64,000 bases of DNA from Aromatoleum evansii (GTDB lineage: Bacteria > Pseudomonadota > Gammaproteobacteria > Burkholderiales > Rhodocyclaceae). The stretch covers positions 45,450 to 109,449 of the forward strand of contig NZ_WTVK01000015.1 of assembly GCF_012910805.1 (NCBI RefSeq). The letters are read 5' to 3'. Position 1 is the first letter of the stretch, and each line of letters begins with the position of its first letter. Below are positions 51,376-59,680 of this stretch, piece by piece. The notes beneath the pieces were generated by a model. It was not told the DNA's origin, made no database searches, and worked only from the letters and a program-made list of their open reading frames with translations. The position numbers and the translations under genes are program-made.

Positions 51376-51786
51376 TCAGAACGGCTTCAGCACGACCAGG
51401 AACACGACCGTAAACAACACCAGCACCGGCACCTCGTTGAACACGCGGTACCACTTGTGGCTGCGCGTGTTGCGCCCGGCGGCGAAATCGCGCACGAGCC
51501 TGCCGCAGTACAGGTGGTAGACGATCAGGAAGCTCACCAGCGCGGTCTTGGCGTGCAGCCAGCCGCCCGAGAATCCATAGCCGAACCACAGCCAGAAGCC
51601 GAGCACGACCGCGAGGATGCCCAGCGGCGTCATGAAGCGATAGAGCTTGTGCTCCATCAGCGCGAGCCGCTCGCGCGTCGCTGCATCATCCACCATCGCG
51701 TGGTTCACAAACAGGCGCGGCAGGTAGAACAGGCCGGCGAACCAGGCGACGACGAAGGAAATGTGCAGGGCTTTCACTACCAGCAT
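51376..51786 (-). CDS. hemJ: HemJ-family protoporphyrinogen oxidase
   Basis: 136 residues, four hydrophobic segments, starting MLVVKALHISFVVAWFAG with FYLPRLFVNHAM. This is the HemJ / CopD-like UPF0093 family, which oxidises protoporphyrinogen IX in bacteria without HemG or HemY. The His residues in the first helices are the family haem ligands. hemL lies 25 kb away. Confidence 0.85.
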   Translation of the reverse strand: MLVVKALHISFVVAWFAGLFYLPRLFVNHAMVDDAATRERLALMEHKLYRFMTPLGILAVVLGFWLWFGYGFSGGWLHAKTALVSFLIVYHLYCGRLVRDFAAGRNTRSHKWYRVFNEVPVLVLFTVVFLVVLKPF

Positions 51787-51795
51787 CGACTACTC

Positions 51796-52680
51796 CTAAC
51801 TTGATTGTTTGCGATTGAGCGCCGCGGCGAAGCCTTCGCGCACGGTCGGGTACAGCAGGCGCGCCCGCAGCTCCCGCCGGATGCGGCGATTGTCCAGCTG
51901 GCGCGACTCGCCCATGAAGGACAAGGCCATCGGCGAAAGGCGTGACGCAAGTTCCGCGCGGGAGAGACGCTGCGGCCGCGGCAGGCCGAAGGTATCGGCG
52001 GCGAAGTCGAAATACTCGCCCATCTTCATGCGGGTATCATCGACGGCATTGTAGACGCGTCCCGCCCCGGCGCGAAAAAGCGCGAGGCATGCCAGGCGCG
52101 CGAGATCGTCGGCGTGGATGTGATTGGTGTGGACGTCCTCTTCCGCGCGCAGCACCGGCTCGCCACGCTCCAGGCGAGCCACCGGCAGACGATCGCCGGC
52201 ATAGATGCCCGGCGCACGCAGCACGCTCACCCGCACGCCGTTGCGCGCGCCAAAACCGCGCAGCCGACGCTCCGCATCGACGCGACGCTGTGCCCGCGCG
52301 GTCTGCGGATGGCAGGGCTGGCTCTCGTCGATATACCGACCGCCGCAATCGCCATACACGCCCGTCGTACTTATATAGACGAGGCGCTGTGGTAGACTCG
52401 ACCCGCACGCAAGTGCCGCCAGCAGTCTTGCCGTACGGGTATCCCGCGTGCCGCGGTCGGGGGGAGGCGCGAAATGCATGACAGCATCCGCGATCCCGGC
52501 CAAGCGCCGCAGGCTGCGCCGGTCGTCGAGATCCGCGAACACCGGCGTCACGCCGAGCGCACGCAATCCGGCGAGCCCGCCTGCATCGCGCACCAGGGCG
52601 AACACCCTGAAGCGCTGCACGAGCCACGGAATCGCGCGCCGGGCCACGTCACCGCTGCCGACGATCAATATTCTTTTCAT
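51796..52680 (-). CDS. NAD-dependent epimerase-like SDR protein
   Basis: 294 residues of the extended SDR type: nucleotide site ILIVGSGDVARR, and YISTTGVYGDCGG with the Ser/Thr-Tyr part of the active site. It resembles the YeeZ-type atypical SDRs rather than sugar epimerases. The substrate is unknown. Starts divergently from the 2Fe-2S reductase with a 21-bp gap, so the two promoters must overlap coding sequence. Confidence 0.8.
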   Translation of the reverse strand: MKRILIVGSGDVARRAIPWLVQRFRVFALVRDAGGLAGLRALGVTPVFADLDDRRSLRRLAGIADAVMHFAPPPDRGTRDTRTARLLAALACGSSLPQRLVYISTTGVYGDCGGRYIDESQPCHPQTARAQRRVDAERRLRGFGARNGVRVSVLRAPGIYAGDRLPVARLERGEPVLRAEEDVHTNHIHADDLARLACLALFRAGAGRVYNAVDDTRMKMGEYFDFAADTFGLPRPQRLSRAELASRLSPMALSFMGESRQLDNRRIRRELRARLLYPTVREGFAAALNRKQSS

Positions 52681-52701
52681 CGACGGATTATCTCACGCCC
52701 G

Positions 52702-53721
52702 ATGTCGTTCCAGATTTCACTCGAGCCAGGTGGCCAGCAATTCCAGGCCGATGCGGACCAGACCATCCTCGAGGCAGCCCTCGCCGCAGGCCTCGTACTT
52801 CCCTACGGCTGCCGCGACGGCGCCTGCGGCGCGTGCAAGGGCAAGGTCATCCGCGGCGAGGTCGCCCTCACCGGCGCGGCGACCGCGCTCAGCGACGCGG
52901 ACCGCGCCGCCGGCATGACGCTCTTCTGCAGCGCCCATGCGCATTCGGACCTGACCCTCGAGGCGCGCAACGTGAGCCGCGCCGGCGACATCCCGATCAA
53001 GAAGCTCCCGTGTCGCGTGCAGCGCCTGACCCGTGCCGCGCCGGACGTGATGGTGATCGAACTGAAGCTCCCCGCGAGCGAGCCCTTCCGCTTCCGCGCC
53101 GGCCAGTACGTCGATTTCCTGCTCGCCGACGGCCGCCGTCGCAGCTTCTCGATCGCGAACGCCCCGCATCGCGAAGACGCCATGGAACTGCACGTGCGCC
53201 TCGTGCCCGGCGGCGCGTTCACCGAACACGTCTTCAACGGCATGAAGGAGCGCGACATCCTGCGTTTCGAGGGACCGCTCGGCAGCTTCGGCCTGCACGA
53301 GGAGTCGCGGGCGCCGGTCGTGCTGATTGCTGGCGGAACCGGTTTCGCACCGATCAAGAGCATCGTCGAGTACGCGATCCATGCCGGCATTGCGCGACCG
53401 ATGACGCTTTACTGGGGCTCGCGCAATCGTCCCGGTCTCTACATGGACGAGCTCGCGCGCTCGTGGGAACAATCCCTGCCCGGCTTCCGCTACATTCCGG
53501 TATTGTCCGAAGCGGCAGCCGCGGACGACTGGCACGGGCGCACCGGGCTCGTGCACCGCGCAGTGATCGAGGACCTGCCCGACCTGTCGGCGCACGAAGT
53601 CTATGCCTGCGGATCACCGGCCATGATCGACGCCGCGCGCGACGAACTTGCCGCACAGTGCGGGCTGCCGCCGGACGCGTTCTTCGCCGACGCCTTTACC
53701 TTCGCCACCGACGCACGCTGA
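52702..53721 (+). CDS. 2Fe-2S flavin NAD(P)H reductase (AscD-like)
   Basis: 339 residues. N-terminal plant-type ferredoxin with GCRDGACGACKGKV and the fourth Cys in LFCSAHAH; then an FNR-like FAD domain with RSFSIANAPH, and an NAD domain with VVLIAGGTGFAPIKSI. Same layout as CDP-6-deoxy-glucoseen reductase and as oxygenase reductases; no partner oxygenase or dehydratase is adjacent. A start at MSFQISLEPGG fits the ferredoxin fold; longer in-frame starts overlap the divergent gene. Confidence 0.85.
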   Translation: MSFQISLEPGGQQFQADADQTILEAALAAGLVLPYGCRDGACGACKGKVIRGEVALTGAATALSDADRAAGMTLFCSAHAHSDLTLEARNVSRAGDIPIKKLPCRVQRLTRAAPDVMVIELKLPASEPFRFRAGQYVDFLLADGRRRSFSIANAPHREDAMELHVRLVPGGAFTEHVFNGMKERDILRFEGPLGSFGLHEESRAPVVLIAGGTGFAPIKSIVEYAIHAGIARPMTLYWGSRNRPGLYMDELARSWEQSLPGFRYIPVLSEAAAADDWHGRTGLVHRAVIEDLPDLSAHEVYACGSPAMIDAARDELAAQCGLPPDAFFADAFTFATDAR

Positions 53722-53725
53722 GCTC

Positions 53726-54862
53726 ATGACCCAGACCACGATCCTTACCCGCGAACCCGTCGTCAACCGGAATCGTGCGATCACGGCGAACCGGCTCGTC
53801 GCCCACGGGCCCAACATCGGCGCGGTGGTCGAGACGCTGAACAGCCTCGCGGACATCTGGCCGACCCACCACACGGTGTTCGTCTGCCTCGGCCGGCTGG
53901 TGCCGACACCCGAGCTGATGAACTGGCAGGCTCCCCCCAACGCGATGGTGGAGATCCCCGCGCAGGCACTCGCGCATCCGCAGGCGCAGGCGCTGCTGCC
54001 GCAGCTGCGCGACGCCGGGATCAGCATGTGCCTGAGCTGGTTCGCCCCGGGCACCGCCCTGCCGCCGGACATCGACTGGCGCTTCGTGCTGATGGACCGC
54101 CGCCGGCACGCGACACCGGCCGGCTCGCCCGGCATCACGCTCGCCTGGGGGCTACCCAACGTGAACGCCTTCCAGGAATCCGTCCAGGCGGGCTTCGACG
54201 GCGCCTCGGGTTGGTTCTTCCTGTACGGCAACCCGGCAGCCAAGGAGCTGTCACCCGCGCACGCGCAGATCGTGCGACTCCTTAACCTCGTGCGCAACAA
54301 TGCCGACATCAAGGAGATCGAGGCGGTGCTGCGGCAGGACGTCGCTGTGTCGTACAAGCTGCTGCGCTACATCAACTCGGCGGGTTTCGGCCTGAGCTGC
54401 GAGATCCAGTCCTTCCGCCACGCGGTGAGCATCCTCGGCTACACCAACCTGAACAAGTGGCTGTCGCTGCTGCTGGTCAGCGCGAGCCGCGATCCGGGGG
54501 CGCCGGCGATGATGCAGACCTCGATCGCGCGCGGGCGCTTCATGGAGCAGATCGGCGCATCCTTCTTCGACAAGTCGGAGCTCGACAACCTGTTCATCAC
54601 AGGCGCCTTCTCGCTGCTCAACGCCCTGCTGGGCACGTCGATGCAGAGCGTACTCGAGGAGATGCACCTACCCTCGGCGATCACCGATGCGCTGCTGCTC
54701 GAGCAGGGCCCCTACGCCCCCTTCCTCAAGCTTGCGCGCCTGTGCGAGTCCTTCGACGCGACGGAACTGCAGAAGCAGGCGGCCGAGCTGCAGCTCGCGC
54801 CCGAGCAGATCAACCGCGCGATCGTCGGCGCGCTCGGCTTCGCCGACAGCCTGCAGTCCTGA
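53726..54862 (+). CDS. HDOD-domain protein with degenerate EAL-like N-terminus
   Basis: 378 residues starting 4 bp after the reductase gene. The N-terminal part (about 1-180) has the layout of an EAL domain (ending VNAFQESVQAGFDGASGWFFLYG) but lacks an EAL motif; the C-terminal HDOD domain spans about 190-370 with QDVAVSYKLLRYINSAGFGL and SFRHAVSILGYTNLNKWLSLLLV. Such YuxH-type proteins take part in signalling, usually without catalysis. Followed by a strong terminator. Confidence 0.82.
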   Translation: MTQTTILTREPVVNRNRAITANRLVAHGPNIGAVVETLNSLADIWPTHHTVFVCLGRLVPTPELMNWQAPPNAMVEIPAQALAHPQAQALLPQLRDAGISMCLSWFAPGTALPPDIDWRFVLMDRRRHATPAGSPGITLAWGLPNVNAFQESVQAGFDGASGWFFLYGNPAAKELSPAHAQIVRLLNLVRNNADIKEIEAVLRQDVAVSYKLLRYINSAGFGLSCEIQSFRHAVSILGYTNLNKWLSLLLVSASRDPGAPAMMQTSIARGRFMEQIGASFFDKSELDNLFITGAFSLLNALLGTSMQSVLEEMHLPSAITDALLLEQGPYAPFLKLARLCESFDATELQKQAAELQLAPEQINRAIVGALGFADSLQS

Positions 54863-54881
54863 GCGCCCGACTGGCAGACGA

Positions 54882-54911
54882 AAAAAAGCCAGCCCGCGGG
54901 CTGGCTTTTTT
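54882..54911. terminator. Bidirectional terminator between the HDOD gene and cytochrome c gene
   Basis: AAAAAAGCCAGCCC-GC-GGGCTGGCTTTTTT, a long perfect stem with A and T runs on both sides, between two convergent genes. Confidence 0.93.
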
Positions 54912-54928
54912 GCATCGACCGGAGCCGA

Positions 54929-55237
54929 TTACTTCTGCGACAGGACCCAGGCAGCCAGGGTCTTGGCTTCTTCGGCGTTGACCTGCGGGTTGGCCGGCAT
55001 CGGCATCGTGCCCCAGACACCCGAACCACCCTTCTGGATCTTCTCGGCCAGCTTGGCAGCCGCACCAGCGTCGCCAGCGTACTTCTTGGCGACGTCCTGG
55101 TAGGACGGGCCGACCAGCTTCTTGTCTACGGCGTGACAGGCGAGGCAGTTCTTGGCCTTGGCCAGGTCAGCGGAAGCGAAAGCCGGAGCGGCGGAGAGAA
55201 GGCCCGCGGCAACCGCGGCAGCAACGAAAACTTTCAT
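54929..55237 (-). CDS. Periplasmic cytochrome c (c551/c5-like)
   Basis: 102 residues with signal peptide (cleavage near APAFA) and one haem: CLACH and the Met-containing loop MPMPANPQV. VGPSYQDVAKKYAG is typical of cytochrome c551. A soluble electron carrier for oxidases or denitrification enzymes, possibly the electron donor of NorS-NorY (inference). Good RBS (AAAGGAAAAGAGC). Alone between terminator and the outer-membrane protein gene. Confidence 0.93.
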   Translation of the reverse strand: MKVFVAAAVAAGLLSAAPAFASADLAKAKNCLACHAVDKKLVGPSYQDVAKKYAGDAGAAAKLAEKIQKGGSGVWGTMPMPANPQVNAEEAKTLAAWVLSQK

Positions 55238-55411
55238 GCTCTTTTCCTTTAGATGGTGGTGTGAAACCGGCCGGATATTAAACCAAGCATCCCCGCCTTG
55301 ACTACCCGGAAAACGCGTCTTGCAATTTGGCGTCCCCTGCAGCCTCGCCGGATCGTCCGACCCATGCAATTAACGCCCCTCACCGGAGGAGCGTTGACAC
55401 GAATGCGCGCG

Positions 55412-56143
55412 TCAGAACTCCCAGGCACACCCCACATTGGCGATATTGCGGTCGCTGCCCCGCCCGATCGCTGCGGACACGGTGAAGCCGTCGACGACTT
55501 CGTAACGCAGGCCGATCTGGCGGTCCGGGCGTGCGTCCTCCGCACCGAACACTTCGGCGCCCAGGGTCAGCCGGTCGCCCAGCGGCTGCTCGAAGCCGAT
55601 ACCCCAGATGTTGACGACCTCGTTCGTGCCGCTGACCCGCACCCATTCCCGACCGAGGTTCAGGTGCACGCGCTGGCCCGACGCGAAGCCCCAGCTCGAC
55701 AAGGCGGTAAGCGTGTTTGCGCGGGCGACCTCATCCGGTTCGCCGCGGAGGTCGACGCGGGCCCGCTCGTAGTCGTACTTGAGGCCGGCCGACAGGCCCG
55801 TTTCGGCCTGCAGGGGCACCCATTTCACCGCCACGCCCACTCCGTGCGCCCACAGCGACGGTCCCGGCTGGTGGTCGCGCGTGTGCGAATAACCGAGTTC
55901 GATTTTGAGCTTGTCGACCGGGATGTAGGCGATCGACGCCTCGCCGCCGCGTTCCTTGTCGTCACGCACCCAGCCGAATTCCAGCTCTGCGCTGCCCTTC
56001 TCGCCGGTGGCCGCATCATCCACCGCCATCGGCCGCTCGGCCAGCGCAGGAGCGGCTGCACAGGCCAAGATGAACGCGGCCCCGATCAGTGCGGCTTGCC
56101 GCAGGCCTGCACGCTTGGGTCCATTATTCTGCTCCCCGACCAT
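55412..56143 (-). CDS. Putative outer-membrane beta-barrel protein
   Basis: 243 residues from MVGEQNNGPKRAG, with AAGGGGAAGGGT just upstream. A signal peptide (AALIGAAFILACAAAPALA) is followed by alternating amphipathic strands (ELEFGWVRDDKE, KLKIELGYSHT, GLKYDYERARV) ending in CAWEF, a typical barrel terminal Phe. No family is recognised with confidence; it resembles the transporter at 4414-5310 in layout. Confidence 0.7.
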   Translation of the reverse strand: MVGEQNNGPKRAGLRQAALIGAAFILACAAAPALAERPMAVDDAATGEKGSAELEFGWVRDDKERGGEASIAYIPVDKLKIELGYSHTRDHQPGPSLWAHGVGVAVKWVPLQAETGLSAGLKYDYERARVDLRGEPDEVARANTLTALSSWGFASGQRVHLNLGREWVRVSGTNEVVNIWGIGFEQPLGDRLTLGAEVFGAEDARPDRQIGLRYEVVDGFTVSAAIGRGSDRNIANVGCAWEF

Positions 56144-56228
56144 ACCCTTCCCCTTGTGTGAAAACGCGATGCTAACGCACTCCTGCGACGCCGACGCATG
56201 CAGCCGCGACAAACCGACGGTCAAGGGG

Positions 56229-57080
56229 TCATTGGCGGACTTCGGCGTCGTTTTCCGGTGCGAGGAAGCGTCCGGTCGAGCGGAACGGATTGATGTCGAG
56301 ACCGCCGCGGCGCGTGTAGCGCGCCCACACAGCCAGGTCCCGGGGTTTGCAGCGCTGCATGATGTCGCAGAAGACGCGCTCGACGCATTGCTCGTGGAAC
56401 TCGTTGTGCTTGCGGAACGAGACGATGTAGCGCAACAGGCCGGCACGATCGATCGCCGGCCCGGTATAGCGCACCACGATGCAGCCCCAGTCGGGCTGGC
56501 CGGTCACCAGGCAGTTGGACTTGAGCAGGTGCGAGTGCAGGGTTTCGCTGACCTCGACGCCGCCGCTGGCCGCCGACAGGAAGTCCGCGCAAGGCTGGTA
56601 GGTGTCGATGTCGATATCGAGGCCATCGAGCGACTCGCCCGGCGGCGGAGCGATCACACGCACGGGCCCCGCGCCCAGCGGCTGGATCTCGACTGCGACC
56701 GGCGCGCCCGCGGCTTCGGAGAGATCGCGCACGAAGGTCGCCCGGACGACATCGACGCTGTCGAAGCGCGTCTGGTTGCAGGAGTTTAGGTAGAGCTTGA
56801 GCGATTTCGACTCGATCAGGCGTGGCGAATCGGCCGGCACGCGGAAGCTTGCGAGCGCAACGACGGGTTTGCCGCGCGGATTGAGCCACGACAGTTCGTA
56901 TGCGTTCCACAGGTCCTCGCCGACGAAGGGCAGCCTTCCGGGAAGGATGCCGATCTCGTCGCGCTTGATCTGACGTGCAATCGGGAACAGTAGACCGGGA
57001 GAATAGGTGTCGCAATAGTCTGCCGGCTTGCCCAAGGGCGAAGACTCGGCGCCATGCGCGGGGGAAACTGTTGGATTCAT
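56229..57080 (-). CDS. queF: NADPH-dependent 7-cyano-7-deazaguanine reductase QueF (type II)
   Basis: 283 residues, the length of the bimodular E. coli type. The catalytic Cys is in HLLKSNCLVTGQPDWG, with nearby HEQCVERVF; SFRKHNEFHEQC is a family motif. Reduces preQ0 to preQ1 for queuosine. Start at MNPTVSPAHG; longer frames overlap the upstream non-coding strand without a ribosome site. No queCDE genes are nearby. Confidence 0.94.
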   Translation of the reverse strand: MNPTVSPAHGAESSPLGKPADYCDTYSPGLLFPIARQIKRDEIGILPGRLPFVGEDLWNAYELSWLNPRGKPVVALASFRVPADSPRLIESKSLKLYLNSCNQTRFDSVDVVRATFVRDLSEAAGAPVAVEIQPLGAGPVRVIAPPPGESLDGLDIDIDTYQPCADFLSAASGGVEVSETLHSHLLKSNCLVTGQPDWGCIVVRYTGPAIDRAGLLRYIVSFRKHNEFHEQCVERVFCDIMQRCKPRDLAVWARYTRRGGLDINPFRSTGRFLAPENDAEVRQ

Positions 57081-57227
57081 GCGGCGGATTGTACGGGATC
57101 GCGTCCGATGGACCGAGGCCGCAACAGAGGGTTCCACCGTACCGAATGCTTCTCCCGGACACAGAACCGCCAGCCCCCGTGAGGAGGCCGGCGGCAAGGT
57201 GACAACGGTCGGCCCTTACCCGCTTCT

Positions 57228-58700
57228 TTACTTGCCCGTGGTGCCGGCCGGAGGCACCGAACCCACGGCCTTCATTGCCTCAGACAGCAGCGCAGCCTTG
57301 TCGATGTTCATCGGCACCGGGGCGTCGGGCGGGCACATCGTCTCGGGGTCGATGCCGCTGCGGTCTTGCCCAAGCTCGGCCGGTGTCGGCAGGTCCTCGC
57401 GTGCGACGCCGAGCGTGCCCATCAGCTGGCCCATGCCCGACAGCGCACGCGCTTGGGCGATGATCTGGTCGTAGCTCGCATTCACGTAGGCACGCCGGGC
57501 CTGGAAGTACTCGTTCTCGGTGTCCAGCAGGTCGAGCAGCGTGCGCTGGCCGATATCGAACTGACGGCGATAGGCTTCACGGGCCTTCTCGATCGACAGT
57601 TGATGCTGGTCGAGGTAGCGCATCTGTTCCTGCAGGCGCTGCACGTCGTTGTAGGCGATCGCGAGGGTCTGGCGCAGGTCGCGGCAGGCTTTCTCGCGCA
57701 GATCCTTGGCCTGATTGCTCAGGTCGCCGGCCTGGCGCAGCCGGGCGTCGTCGGCGCCGCCGCGGAAGATGTTGTAGCTGAGCACCAGTTCGACGACCGC
57801 TTCGCGCGAATGACCATCGAAGCCGTCGAGCTTGTAGTCGAGCGCCTGACGCGCGCGCAGGTCGAGGCGCGGATGGAAGGCGGCACGGCGCGAATCGATG
57901 AGGGCCTGGCTGGCGCGCACGTTCTCGACGGCGGCATTCAGGGCCGGGCTGGTGTTGAAGGCGGTGCGCAGGGCGTCCTTGGCGGTCGGCGGGATCTGCC
58001 CGAGCGCCGTCCCGACCGGCAGGCCGGGCATGGCGTCCTGCGGCACCTCGCCGACGATGCGCTGGTAGCGCGCGCTCACGTCGTGCAGGTTCGACACTTC
58101 GGTGAGCAGGTTGGATTCGGCGAGCGCAAGGCGTCCGGTCGCCTGCTCGAGGTCGACGCGGCGGCCGACTCCGGCACCGGCGCGCTCGGCGATCTGGTCG
58201 TAGATCTGCTTGTGCTGGACGTAATTGGCTTGCGCGAGGCGTGTGAGCTCGCGGTAGCGCATGACATCTCCATAGGCCCGCACCGCTTCCAGTGCGGCCC
58301 CTTCGGAGGCGTCCACCAGTTCGTAGTAGCGCGTCAGCTTCGCAAACCCGAAGCGGGCGACCTCGCTGCGGGTGAAGAAGCCGTCATACACCATCTGGTT
58401 GAGCGACAGGGTGAGGTTGCGGTGGGTGAAGGTGTCGGTGCCATCGGCACCTTCGCCTGAGCGATGCTGCTGCTCGCGGCCGATACTGCCGACGGCATCG
58501 ACCTGCGGCAGGTAGCCCGCACGTGCAACCTCCTGATCCTCGCGTGCCGCACGGAACGCGTTCCAGGTCGCCTGGACTTCGGGATTGGCCACTACCGCCT
58601 TGCGCGCCGCATCGCGCAGGGCATCCGGCCCGGCCCCCGTTGCAAGCAACGGAAGCGCGGCCAGCACGGCCATCGCAATCACGGATCGACACGTTTTCAT
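57228..58700 (-). CDS. lapE: TolC-family outer-membrane protein, LapE-like
   Basis: 490 residues from MKTCRSVIAMAVLAALPLL (signal peptide) with TGGAGAAAAT upstream. The coiled TolC duplication is visible (ARKAVVANPEVQATWNAFRAARED, NIFRGGADDARLRQAGD, TLLDLLDTENEYFQARRAYVNASYD). It matches agglutination/LapE-type proteins that export a large adhesin with LapB and LapC. Its C-terminal tail beyond the barrel is longer than in E. coli TolC. Divergent from lapG. Confidence 0.85.
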   Translation of the reverse strand: MKTCRSVIAMAVLAALPLLATGAGPDALRDAARKAVVANPEVQATWNAFRAAREDQEVARAGYLPQVDAVGSIGREQQHRSGEGADGTDTFTHRNLTLSLNQMVYDGFFTRSEVARFGFAKLTRYYELVDASEGAALEAVRAYGDVMRYRELTRLAQANYVQHKQIYDQIAERAGAGVGRRVDLEQATGRLALAESNLLTEVSNLHDVSARYQRIVGEVPQDAMPGLPVGTALGQIPPTAKDALRTAFNTSPALNAAVENVRASQALIDSRRAAFHPRLDLRARQALDYKLDGFDGHSREAVVELVLSYNIFRGGADDARLRQAGDLSNQAKDLREKACRDLRQTLAIAYNDVQRLQEQMRYLDQHQLSIEKAREAYRRQFDIGQRTLLDLLDTENEYFQARRAYVNASYDQIIAQARALSGMGQLMGTLGVAREDLPTPAELGQDRSGIDPETMCPPDAPVPMNIDKAALLSEAMKAVGSVPPAGTTGK

Positions 58701-58887
58701 ATTTTCTCCAGTTAGCGCCACGCCTATGCACTCGGAATATACGCGATTCCTTCGCCATCCTGTGCGGCGTGCACTGCATAATTGATGTTGTAAATGAATA
58801 TTACAGCCGGCCACCAACCCGAGAACGCCAACTACGCAACACTGGCGAGGCGAAAATACCGAAAGCGGGCGCAGGACGACGCCTCGG

Positions 58888-59643
58888 ATGACGTTGGTGG
58901 CTGATAATGGGCATGACACCATGCCCCCCGACGCGATGACAGGAGCCCCTTGCCCGCGCAGACAGCACGCTTTTCCGGGTGCGCTGTCTGCAGTCGTGAT
59001 CAGCCTCGCGGCAATCGCGAGCCTGCTGTCCGGCCTGTCGTTCGCCGCACCGGACCTGGACCGCATGCTGCGCTTGGCGCGCGAACGCTATGGTGCCGAA
59101 GCGGTGGAGTCGGTCGGCGCATGGCGCCAGATGCTCGGCGACGCGGCCGCGCTCGACGAGCAGGAAAAGCTGCAGCGGGTGAACACCTTCTTCAATCGCC
59201 GCACCGCGTTCGACGACGACAGCGTGATCTGGCAGCAGAAGGATTACTGGGCCACGCCCCTGGAGACGCTCGGCCGCAGGGCCGGTGACTGCGAGGACTT
59301 CTCGATCGCCAAATACATGAGCCTGCGCCTGCTGGGCATCCCGGCCGACAAGCTGCGCCTGATTTATGTCCGCGCCAGCATGGGCGCACCGGGCAGCGGC
59401 ATCTCGCAGGCGCACATGGTGCTCGGCTATTACCCCTCGCCCGCGGACGAACCGCTGGTGCTCGACAACCTCATCGGCGACATCCGCACCGCGTCGCGCC
59501 GGCCGGACCTTTTCCCGATCTTCAGTTTCAATGCCGAGGGCCTGTGGGTGAGCGGCGCGACCAGCTCGTCCGCCGACCCGACGACGCGGCTGTCGCGCTG
59601 GCGCAGCGTGCTCGAACGCATGCGCGAGGACGGTTTGCCATGA
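58888..59643 (+). CDS. lapG: LapG periplasmic cysteine protease (transglutaminase-like)
   Basis: About 251 residues if started at 58888; ATGs at 58921 and 58936 are also possible and none has a clear RBS. A signal/anchor segment is followed by the BTLCP domain with the triad Cys135 (GDCEDFSIAKY), His176 (SQAHMVLGYY) and Asp193 (LDNL). LapG cuts the N-terminus of LapA-type adhesins and so releases biofilm. Next gene is lapD, its known inhibitor. Confidence 0.9.
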   Translation: MTLVADNGHDTMPPDAMTGAPCPRRQHAFPGALSAVVISLAAIASLLSGLSFAAPDLDRMLRLARERYGAEAVESVGAWRQMLGDAAALDEQEKLQRVNTFFNRRTAFDDDSVIWQQKDYWATPLETLGRRAGDCEDFSIAKYMSLRLLGIPADKLRLIYVRASMGAPGSGISQAHMVLGYYPSPADEPLVLDNLIGDIRTASRRPDLFPIFSFNAEGLWVSGATSSSADPTTRLSRWRSVLERMREDGLP

Positions 59644-59680
59644 TTGCCGCCACGGCCAGGATTTCCGGAGAACCCATGTC

